Shown here piece by piece: positions 56,951-64,000 of a stretch of DNA of 64,000 nucleotides (position 1 is the stretch's first letter; every line of letters begins with the position of its first letter). The notes beneath the pieces are model-generated. The model saw nothing but the letters and a program-made list of their open reading frames with translations. It was not told where the DNA came from and made no database searches. Origin of the DNA: SHZL01 sp963815185 (GTDB taxonomy: Bacteria; Pseudomonadota; Gammaproteobacteria; Xanthomonadales; SZUA-36); the NCBI GenBank assembly GCA_963815185.1, contig CAWFGC010000011.1, positions 124,001 to 188,000 on the forward strand, read 5' to 3'. A program made the translations under genes and the position numbers.

Positions 56951-57724
56951 TCAGGGGCTTTTTTGCCGCGCGATGCAACCCGGCTGCGGTTTGATTTCCC
57001 GGTCGTTCAGGGACAGGTCGCTGATCCGCATTTCGATTTGATCGCCATTGGTCTTGCCATGTTCCAGGCGCACCAGGAGGTATCCCAGTGCAGGCGCATG
57101 CCAGGCCTTGGTGTATCGTTTACCTCCTTGGCGCACGCGCTCCACAGGCGTGGTTTGCAGGCAGCCAAGACTGGTTTCGAGTTGCTCGGACTCAAGTATG
57201 CGAAACGCCTGCTCCTTGACCTCGTCGTCGTCCACCAGCCAGAACATCATGTTGGGGTCGTTCTCTCGCAGCCTGCGTTGCATTTCCAGTTTGATCGACA
57301 GCGCATCCAGCGCTTCGGGGCCCATATCAAAGCTCAGAATGTCCTTTCCCTTGGTGATTTCAACCGTATTGGTTTGCCAGTCGAAGTCGGCCGTCCACAC
57401 GTCATCTATCCCGGCAATACGGGTGTGGTGGGAATACTTTTGCGGCCGGAACCGGCCATCTTTGAAGCCGCCTTCCGAGTACTCATTGTCCTGTGCGCGC
57501 AGCAGGCGGGCCAGGCCGTGGGTGCCGCTGCCTTCACTGCTCATGCTCCAGTGATCGCCATTCAGCTCAAAACTGACCTCTGCCTTGCCGATCAGTTTTC
57601 CATTACGGTAAATCGCATAGCGGGCATGGTATGGCTCCCAGTCGGCATTCAGGCTCGAAACCCAGACCATCACCAACAGACACATCGACCCGTAGAAGAT
57701 TGAATTAAAACGCAAAATTTCCAT
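56951..57724 (-). CDS. DUF3108 domain protein, exported
   Basis: The 257-residue product starts with a hydrophobic signal (FYGSMCLLVMVWVSSLNA) and continues as a DUF3108-type beta-rich domain (YHARYAIYRNGKLIGKAEVSFEL). It contains the PQKYSHHTRI and ADFDWQTNTVEI segments common in this family. It is predicted periplasmic; no function is established. It overlaps the purN 3' end by 20 bases, and this neighbourhood is common in gammaproteobacteria. Confidence 0.85.
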   Translation of the reverse strand: MEILRFNSIFYGSMCLLVMVWVSSLNADWEPYHARYAIYRNGKLIGKAEVSFELNGDHWSMSSEGSGTHGLARLLRAQDNEYSEGGFKDGRFRPQKYSHHTRIAGIDDVWTADFDWQTNTVEITKGKDILSFDMGPEALDALSIKLEMQRRLRENDPNMMFWLVDDDEVKEQAFRILESEQLETSLGCLQTTPVERVRQGGKRYTKAWHAPALGYLLVRLEHGKTNGDQIEMRISDLSLNDREIKPQPGCIARQKSP

Positions 57725-58367
57725 CCGCCTGGAGTTGAAGAGGGTGTTTCAGTGGCTCGCCGTCGATATAGACCCGGCCATTCCTGCTTTGGACCGAACG
57801 CCGGCTGAACAATTCAGTGGTTGCCACCACAAGTTCATGTTCACGGGGCGCCAATCGTGCCGCCAGGCTGCCGGCATCATCATTTGCTTCGACCGCAATG
57901 CGCACTTGCGCGATCACTGGCCCCCCATCCAGTTCCGCGGTAACGAAATGCATACTGGCACCATGTTCCCTGGCGCCATCCCTGATGGCGCGAGCATAGG
58001 TATCGATTCCGCGGTATAGCGGCAACAGGGACGGATGCAAATTGATCATGCGACCGGTGAAGCGGTGCAGGACTTCGGGGCCAAGAATGCGCATGAACCC
58101 GGCCAGGATCACGAGATCCGGAGTCTTCAGGCCGATCAATTCAGCCAGCGCATGGTCGAATTCTTCCCGGCTTTCAAAGCCGCCATGCTCGAGGATGCTG
58201 CAGGGGATTCCGGCTTTATGCGCGCGTTCGACACCGAGCGCGCTGCTGCGGTTGCTGATGACGTGAACGAGTTCACTACTAAGGCGGCCGCTTGTGCAGG
58301 CATCGATCAACGCTTGCAGATTACTGCCATTGCCTGATATCAGGACCGTGAATTTACGCACAATCAC
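57705..58367 (-). CDS. purN: Phosphoribosylglycinamide formyltransferase PurN
   Basis: The 220-residue enzyme transfers a formyl group from 10-formyl-THF to GAR in purine synthesis. Present are SGNGSNLQALIDAC, the catalytic Asn-His run INLHPSLLPLYRG and the Asp motif FVTAELDGGPVIAQ. It overlaps purM by 4 bases (ATGA), and the two are surely one operon. Confidence 0.96.
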   Translation of the reverse strand: MIVRKFTVLISGNGSNLQALIDACTSGRLSSELVHVISNRSSALGVERAHKAGIPCSILEHGGFESREEFDHALAELIGLKTPDLVILAGFMRILGPEVLHRFTGRMINLHPSLLPLYRGIDTYARAIRDGAREHGASMHFVTAELDGGPVIAQVRIAVEANDDAGSLAARLAPREHELVVATTELFSRRSVQSRNGRVYIDGEPLKHPLQLQADGNFAF

Positions 58368-59434
58368 CGGTTAATGTATTCCACGCGCCGGGCTGCCCGG
58401 CCAGTGCTGACGTGGCCAATGTCGTAACAGGGGATGCCCAGGGAGATCGAAGCCTGGATCAGCGAATCTGCCGCTTCAGGCGCCGCCAGCATGACCATGC
58501 CGATGCCGCAGTTGAAAGTACGCAACATTTCACTTTCTTCGATGTTGCCCTTGTCTTGCAACCAGTCAAATACGGCTGGTCTTGGCCACGCGCCCGTGTC
58601 GATCACCAGCCCGGTGTCATGAGGCAATGCGCGCACGATATTTTCCGTCAATCCTCCGCCTGTAATATGAGCCAGTCCATCAATGCCCGCTGACCCGAGC
58701 ATTTGCAAAACAGGTTTGATATAAATCGTCGTCGGCGCCAGCAGTCCATCGCCCAGGGTGACCGCTGACCCATCCGGATTATGCAATAACGCGCCCAGGT
58801 CCGGTTTGTTGACTTCGATGACCTTGCGAATCAACGAAAATCCGTTGGCGTGAGGGCCGGAAGATGCCATGCCCAACAGCCGATGCCCGGCTTCGATGCG
58901 GCTGCCGTCCAGCAGCCTCGAACGCTCCACGATTCCGACCGCGAAGCCCGCGAGGTCATACTCACCCGAACCGTACATGCCGGGCATTTCAGCCGTTTCA
59001 CCTCCAATCAGCGAACACCCTGCCTGACGGCAGCCTTCCGCGATTCCGGCAATGACGGTCTCGGCGACGTCGACGTCCAGTTTCCCGGAAGCGTAGTAAT
59101 CCAGAAAAAACATCGGTTCGGCGCCGCTGGTCAGGATATCGTTGACGCACATGGCAACCAGGTCGATGCCAATCGTGTCGTGTCGCCCCATCGTTCGCGC
59201 GAACAAGAGCTTGGTTCCGACCCCGTCGGTACCGGATACCAACAGCGGTTCGCGCCATTTTTTCAGGTCGAGCTGGAAAATGGCGCCGAATCCGCCGAGT
59301 CCGCCCATTACTTCAGGCCGTAAGGTACTGCGCACAATGGGTTTGATGCGGTCGACCAAAGCATTGCCAGCGTCGATATCGACGCCGGAATCGCGATAGG
59401 AAAGCTGCTGCGGCGAAAGCTTTTCTGTAGTCAA
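58364..59434 (-). CDS. purM: Phosphoribosylformylglycinamidine cyclo-ligase PurM
   Basis: The 356-residue AIR synthetase closes the imidazole ring in purine synthesis. Typical runs are LSYRDSGVDIDAGN, SGTDGVGTKLLFA, MCVNDILTSGAEP and the GGETAEMPGMY loop. It is divergent from the DUF2066 gene across 78 bases. The frame is intact. Confidence 0.97.
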   Translation of the reverse strand: MTTEKLSPQQLSYRDSGVDIDAGNALVDRIKPIVRSTLRPEVMGGLGGFGAIFQLDLKKWREPLLVSGTDGVGTKLLFARTMGRHDTIGIDLVAMCVNDILTSGAEPMFFLDYYASGKLDVDVAETVIAGIAEGCRQAGCSLIGGETAEMPGMYGSGEYDLAGFAVGIVERSRLLDGSRIEAGHRLLGMASSGPHANGFSLIRKVIEVNKPDLGALLHNPDGSAVTLGDGLLAPTTIYIKPVLQMLGSAGIDGLAHITGGGLTENIVRALPHDTGLVIDTGAWPRPAVFDWLQDKGNIEESEMLRTFNCGIGMVMLAAPEAADSLIQASISLGIPCYDIGHVSTGRAARRVEYINR

Positions 59435-59512
59435 AATAGAGACCTGGTACGAGTGTCAGGCCGCCTATGTTATCTTATTCGGGCCTGGGATTGCTTTCCA
59501 TATTCCCTCCAA

Positions 59513-60562
59513 ATGAATCCGATGAAAACACTGCTGTCCGTCATCCTTGTCTCCTTGCTCCTGTTGTCGTTGCCTTTGAAGCAACTGCAGGCAGCGCCTT
59601 TGAATCTTTATCTGGGTGCGGTCCCAGTGGCGGATCAGTCGCAGGCTGAGCGGTCGCGGGCCATGCCACTGGCGTTGAAGCAGGTTTTGCAGAAGCTTAC
59701 CGGCCTCAGGGATTTTGTGGATTTTCCTGCGCTTGAACCCGCATTGGAGGATGCGCGCTCGATGGCGGTTACCTTTTATTACGGCAACAGGGAATTTACC
59801 TTGCCGGACGGGGAGCATGGTGAAGAACTGCGGGTATTGGTCGATTTCTCCCGGCCAGACGTGGATAGGCTGCTGCAGTCGTTGCAACTGCCCATATGGA
59901 AACCGGAGCGCAAGCCCTTGGCCATCTGGCTCGTGATTGACGATGGCTTCAGCCGAAGCATCATGCCAATCGAGTTCGAATATGCCTGGGACCGCATGAG
60001 CGAGGTCGCCGAAACGCGAGGCATGCCGATTACGCGACCGCAGCCGGATGACGCGGGCAAGTATGCCGTCGATCCGCAATTGTTGTGGGGGGGGTATACC
60101 GAAGAACTCGACGAATTTGGTCCGGTCGATGCGCTTCTCATCGCTGCCCGTCGCGAAGGTCCGGAATGGAATGTGCGTATGAATCTCGACTACATGGGGA
60201 AAATGTGGTCCTGGCGTAACCAGGATACCGAAATTGAAAACGCATTAGTGGACGGCCTGCAACAGGCAATAGATGAAATTTCCGTCGTCAATTCCATTAC
60301 CGCAGCCGATCAAGGGCATTGGAACTTCGAAATCACGGTCACCGGTCTTCTGACAGGCGCGGATTACACCCGATGCCTCTCCTACCTGCAGGCGGTGAGC
60401 ATGATCGATCGCGTGCGGGTATCGGAGGCCGGGCCGGGGTGGGTACATTTCATCCTGAATTTGAATGCGCTGCCTGACCATCTGCTGCAGACGCTGGCGG
60501 CCGACCGTATCGTGGCGGCGTCGCCGACCGCAGGCGAGTATGTGCTGCAGCCAAAACCATGA
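59513..60562 (+). CDS. DUF2066 domain protein, exported
   Basis: From the ATG at 59513 the 349-residue product has a signal peptide (MKTLLSVILVSLLLLSLPL, then LQAAP). The DUF2066 body follows (RSRAMPLALKQVLQKLTGL). Members lie between purM and the AI-2E permease gene in many gammaproteobacteria, but their function is unknown; a periplasmic location is predicted. The open frame begins at 59453, but the shorter start gives the better signal. Confidence 0.87.
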   Translation: MNPMKTLLSVILVSLLLLSLPLKQLQAAPLNLYLGAVPVADQSQAERSRAMPLALKQVLQKLTGLRDFVDFPALEPALEDARSMAVTFYYGNREFTLPDGEHGEELRVLVDFSRPDVDRLLQSLQLPIWKPERKPLAIWLVIDDGFSRSIMPIEFEYAWDRMSEVAETRGMPITRPQPDDAGKYAVDPQLLWGGYTEELDEFGPVDALLIAARREGPEWNVRMNLDYMGKMWSWRNQDTEIENALVDGLQQAIDEISVVNSITAADQGHWNFEITVTGLLTGADYTRCLSYLQAVSMIDRVRVSEAGPGWVHFILNLNALPDHLLQTLAADRIVAASPTAGEYVLQPKP

Positions 60563-60646
60563 ACCTGCCCTTCGCCAGTACTGCGGCCGCGACATCCGGC
60601 ATCCGGTATGGGGTGATGCGGCCACCGAAACCCGGGAGACACCGGC

Positions 60647-61741
60647 GTGCTGCGTGAATCCCGTTACTGGCTGATACTGGCAGGAGCGGCCGGCTTTCTC
60701 TGGCTGTTGCACCTGCTGGCGCCGGTGATCACGCCATTTATCGCCGCGGCCGCGCTGGCGTACCTGGGAGATCCGCTGGTCGATCGGCTGGAGAGGTTGC
60801 CCCTGTTCAAGTGGAAGCTCAGTCGGTCGCTGGCAGTGATACTGGTATTCGCGGTAATTTTTTTGGCCTTGTCCGCTGTTTTACTGCTTTTGCTGCCGCT
60901 GTTGTTCGAGCAGTTAAGGCACCTGGTGAATCGTGTTCCAGAATGGTTTGCGTGGCTGGTCGACCGGGCCTTGCCCTGGTTGCAGGCTAAATTCGGGTTC
61001 ACATCGCTGGATATCGTCGCGCAAAACCTCAAAGAAGGATTGGGCAGTTATTGGAAAGAGGCCAGTAGCGCCCTGCTGGGCATGCTGGGCACCCTCTCGG
61101 CCGGCGGCCAGGCCATGTTGCACTGGCTTATGAATCTGGTCCTGATCCCGGTGGTCACGTTCTATCTGCTGCGTGACTGGGATGAACTGGTGGAAGGCGT
61201 GCGCATGCTACTGCCTGCCGATTTGGAACCAACGGTGAGCCGGTTGACGCGGGAGATCGACCAGGTTCTGGGCGCGTTCATCCGTGGCCAATTGATGGTC
61301 ATGTTGGCCTTGGGTCTGATTTACACAACGGGCCTCTCGCTAATTGGCCTTGACCTGGCGATCATAATTGGCATGAGCGCGGGATTGTTGAGCGTGGTTC
61401 CCTATCTGGGGACATTCGTTGGTGTGGTTGCCGCGCTCATTGCAGCCACAGTCCAGTTCCAGGATGGTTTTCACCCCCTCATGGTGCTGGTGGTATTCAT
61501 TGCCGGACAGTCGCTTGAAGGCATGGTGCTGACGCCCAAACTGGTTGGCGACAAGGTGGGCTTGCACCCGGTGGCAGTAATATTCGCGGTATTGGCCGGG
61601 GGACAACTTTTCGGTTTCCTCGGCATTCTGCTGGCCCTGCCGGTGAGTTCGGCGCTCAACGTGCTGATTCGCCATGCGCATCAGCACTATCGGGGCAGCA
61701 TGCTATTCCGTGGTGATGCAGTTACCGATGGGGACGGCTGA
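60647..61741 (+). CDS. AI-2E family transporter (PerM-like permease)
   Basis: The 364-residue protein has about eight membrane segments with the family runs LIPVVTFYLLRDWDELVE and GLLSVVPYLGTFVGVVAALI. The family was named for autoinducer export, but many members are Na+/H+ antiporters or of unknown substrate. The start is GTG at 60647. Its stop directly abuts the hda ATG, with which it is conserved as neighbour. Confidence 0.9.
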   Translation: MLRESRYWLILAGAAGFLWLLHLLAPVITPFIAAAALAYLGDPLVDRLERLPLFKWKLSRSLAVILVFAVIFLALSAVLLLLLPLLFEQLRHLVNRVPEWFAWLVDRALPWLQAKFGFTSLDIVAQNLKEGLGSYWKEASSALLGMLGTLSAGGQAMLHWLMNLVLIPVVTFYLLRDWDELVEGVRMLLPADLEPTVSRLTREIDQVLGAFIRGQLMVMLALGLIYTTGLSLIGLDLAIIIGMSAGLLSVVPYLGTFVGVVAALIAATVQFQDGFHPLMVLVVFIAGQSLEGMVLTPKLVGDKVGLHPVAVIFAVLAGGQLFGFLGILLALPVSSALNVLIRHAHQHYRGSMLFRGDAVTDGDG

Positions 61742-62443
61742 ATGTCAACTACGCCGCAGATTCTGTTGCCCCTCGAAAACGGTCGTCTCGACCGCTTCGA
61801 AGACTACGTAGCGGGGCCGAACCAGAAGGTCGTTTTGGCCTTGCGGGAGTTGTTGAACTCACCTGGAGGCTGCGTATTTATCAGGGGTTCGGAAGGCAGC
61901 GGCAAGTCGCATTTGCTGAATGCGGCGTGCAATCTGGCGCAGAATCTGGGCCAGCGGGCTTTCTATCTTGCATTGTGCAACTTACCGGATGGGGCAGCGG
62001 ACGGGCTTGCCGGTCTGGAAGAAGAAATGGACGTGGTGTGCATCGATGATATGGACCGCGTAGCCGGGAGGCCCCGATGGGAAAATTCCCTGTTTCATTT
62101 CTTCAACCGTTTTCGCGCCAGGAACGGCCGGCTGGTGATCAGCAGCTTGCATCTCCTGTCCGCCTTGCCGTTTCAACTGCCTGATTTGGCTTCCCGTCTG
62201 GCCTGGGGTCTGCAACTGCAGCTCGAAGCGCTGGACGACGATGGCAAAAAGGAAGTTTTACGGCGCAAAGCAGCCGCGCAGGGCATCGTGTTGCCGGCCG
62301 AAGTTACGAATTACCTGCTCAGCCGCGGCTCGAGAAATATGGTTTCCCTTCTGCACAACCTGGAGGCAATACGGGTAGCGGCATTGACGGGAAAACGTAA
62401 AATTACGCTGGCGCTAGCGCGCAAAGTGCTTGCCGGGTCCTGA
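61742..62443 (+). CDS. hda: DnaA regulatory inactivator Hda
   Basis: The 233-residue AAA+ protein works with the DNA-loaded sliding clamp to convert DnaA-ATP to DnaA-ADP. The N-terminal QILLPL fits the clamp-binding motif, Walker A is RGSEGSGKSHLLNAA and Walker B is VVCIDDMDRV. The C-terminus lacks the DnaA DNA-binding domain, as expected. It follows the permease gene with no gap. Confidence 0.93.
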   Translation: MSTTPQILLPLENGRLDRFEDYVAGPNQKVVLALRELLNSPGGCVFIRGSEGSGKSHLLNAACNLAQNLGQRAFYLALCNLPDGAADGLAGLEEEMDVVCIDDMDRVAGRPRWENSLFHFFNRFRARNGRLVISSLHLLSALPFQLPDLASRLAWGLQLQLEALDDDGKKEVLRRKAAAQGIVLPAEVTNYLLSRGSRNMVSLLHNLEAIRVAALTGKRKITLALARKVLAGS

Positions 62444-62451
62444 GTCACTTT

Positions 62452-64000
62452 CTATTTGAATGTCATGCGGCTGTCCATGACCAGGCCTTGCTGCGTGATT
62501 CGAAGGCTCATCTGAGACCGGCCGGAAACGGATTTGTAGGCCTGCTGAATGGCTTCGGCGATTTCCATGGCCGCTCCCGCATGTTCCTCGTCGAAACCCG
62601 AATCGCTTTCGTCTTCATCCAGTGAGTTCGCGTGATGCTGCCATTTTTTGCGCATGCCCTGAGTAAAGTCCAGGTACGCCGCGGTATCGTAGTTCAATGA
62701 CAGGAAAGTCCCGTCGTTGTGGGCTTTTCGCTCCAGGTATGCGGGTAGTCCAGTCTCTTCGCCTGCCCCGATCGAGATGCCGATGGCGTTGTCGCTCAGG
62801 GCCGCAAATGCAATGATGTTGGGTACCGGGATCAGGCTGGATGGAAGTTGCACTGGTGGATTACCTTTGACCAGGTTCAGGGCGGCCAGGTCGGGCAGGA
62901 ACATTTGGGCCATGCCGACGAACATTTCCGGCTGGTCAACGTGAAGCGCCAGCAGTCCGACGGCTTCTTCCGGCGATGCACTTGCCATGTTGAAGCGGTT
63001 GAGACTCAGGCGCAGCCCGCGGAAGTTGTTGACCAGGGGCGGCATGGGCAGGTCGAGTTTGGTCAGGCCTTGTGTGGCATCTGCATTCAATTGTTGCAAA
63101 TGCTCGCAGCGGTATGGCGCCTGGGTGATGGCCGTCAGTTTCTCGCGCAGGAAATCCCTCAGCGGACCCACTTTCAAGCCGAAAGCAAATTCGAGCATGC
63201 GGGAAGACGCAGGGTCCACCATGGGTACCTCACCAACCAGTGTAGCCAGTTGTTTTGCCAGTTCAGGCTGGGTTTCAACGATGTATTGAATACCAATGGC
63301 ATTGGGCGTCAGTTCGGTGGCGCCTGCAACCAGGCGCGGGGTGTGGCTGATGATTCCGCGTATTTCATTCTTGCAATCATTGCTCAAGTGTGGTCAGCGA
63401 ACTCGCGCCGGCTTCACCCAGCATCGAGACCAGCAATGGAATCCGGTTGCAGAAATTCATTTGCCAGTAACTGCAGATCCACCACACCGGTGAAATAGGG
63501 CGTGAAGCCGTACTTGGCGTTAAGGGCATTCAGCCTGGTTTCAGCGTCTGAAGCCGCAGGCTTTTTCAGGCCCAGAAAGAGGGGTAAGAGATCCTTTTCT
63601 GCGGAGGTGGGGAAAATACTCAAGGCGAAATGGTCTTGAAGAATCGCGATATACAGTCCGCCAGGGAACGCCCCGTGCTGATGCGATGGATCGTCTGCGG
63701 CCAAGCGCCAATAGGCCCGCCCCTGAAAACTCTGCTCTGGCGCCACGATGCCGGCACGGTCGAGAATGCGTTGCACTGTGCTCTTCAGAGCCTTGGCATC
63801 GGCCAGACCGATGCGGGCGATGGGAAATACCCCCATGCCATAAATCACTTTGTGCGACTGCAAATCAAAGCCCAGGCTTTCCAGGCCAGGCCGGTTGAGC
63901 TTGCCGTCCAGTTCCTGCAACAGGGCCAGCACCAGTTTGCTGCCGGTATCGGCGGCATCAGGCCGGCTTTCCAGCCTCGCCCTGACTTTGACAAGTTCCG
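62452..64000 (-). CDS. Unrecognised protein, 5' end outside window, two frameshifts
   Basis: The gene enters from the right edge and ends at 62452, 8 bases from the hda stop, convergent. The readings 63932-63414 and 63387-62452 are in different frames. A short bridge in the third frame (SMLGEAGASSLTTL) joins them, so one extra base near 63425 and one near 63390 are likely. The visible 515 or so residues are rich in short hydrophobic and beta segments, with runs such as YWRLAADDPSHQHG and VVDLQLLANEF. A cluster of acidic residues (LDEDESDSGFDEEH) lies near the end. I do not recognise the family; the N-terminus and any signal peptide are missing. Confidence 0.7.

Overview
The window is a 64 kb piece of a gammaproteobacterial chromosome, mostly core genes, with GC in the mid-to-high 50s by eye. 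The evidence for the group is gene content and order: kdsD-kdsC-lptC-lptA-lptB-rpoN-hpf-ptsN-hprK-rapZ-EIIA-HPr-EI-mgtE, ibaG-murA, purN-purM-DUF2066-AI-2E-hda, yoaA-tsaB, bamD facing rluD-pgeF, and secA next to type IV pilus genes. HPr kinase inside the rpoN/PTS cluster recalls Xanthomonadales and relatives, but the sequence alone does not fix the order or genus. I saw no tRNA, rRNA, CRISPR array, insertion sequence or prophage.

Layout. 1-3.3 kb: end of an M23 peptidase gene, then secA. 3.3-13.4 kb, minus strand: a type IV pilus cluster read pilS-pilR-PglL/TfpO-like O-ligase-pilA-pilB-pilC-pilD, then coaE. pilA has a near-perfect sigma-54 promoter and a strong terminator, and rpoN itself lies at 47.6-49.1 kb. 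13.6-17.3 kb: sucC-sucD-nadE. 17.3-20.0 kb: bamD facing rluD-pgeF. 20.2-27.7 kb: threonine aldolase, hrpA, relA. 27.7-32.3 kb: one very large multi-domain glycosyltransferase gene. 32.4-37.9 kb: mrcB with an LpoP-like lipoprotein, then yoaA-tsaB. 38.2-40.7 kb: a second two-module glycosyltransferase. 40.7-53.6 kb: mgtE, a regulatory PTS with HprK, rapZ, ptsN, hpf, rpoN, LPS export (lptABC), Kdo synthesis (kdsC, kdsD) and a yrbG-type cation exchanger. 53.8-62.4 kb: ibaG-murA, an M48 lipoprotein peptidase, a DUF3108 protein, purN-purM, DUF2066, an AI-2E family permease and hda. The right edge cuts an unrecognised gene.

Two features stand out. First, many genes are broken by single-base frame changes (pilB, pilA, pglL, pilR, pilS, sucC, the large glycosyltransferase, yoaA, tsaB, the right-edge gene). 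I count about 23, and about 20 of them look like one extra base. The reading continues sensibly in the next frame each time, and essential genes are hit, so I treat these as probable assembly or sequencing errors, not pseudogenes, and annotate each gene over its full span. Repairing pilA by eye gives a complete pilin with a C-terminal disulfide loop and a terminal serine, beside a TfpO-like ligase.

Second, there are two families of non-coding inverted repeats. Family 1 (19993-20248 and about 38003-38125) sits between convergent gene ends, and its 21-bp stem shows compensatory base changes between the copies. Family 2 (21335-21502 and 35236-35287) shares terminal inverted repeats beginning TAGTGGCCTGTA and lies directly upstream of two helicase genes, hrpA and yoaA. 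These repeats, the pilin and ligase pair, and the fused glycosyltransferase are the least ordinary content of the window.
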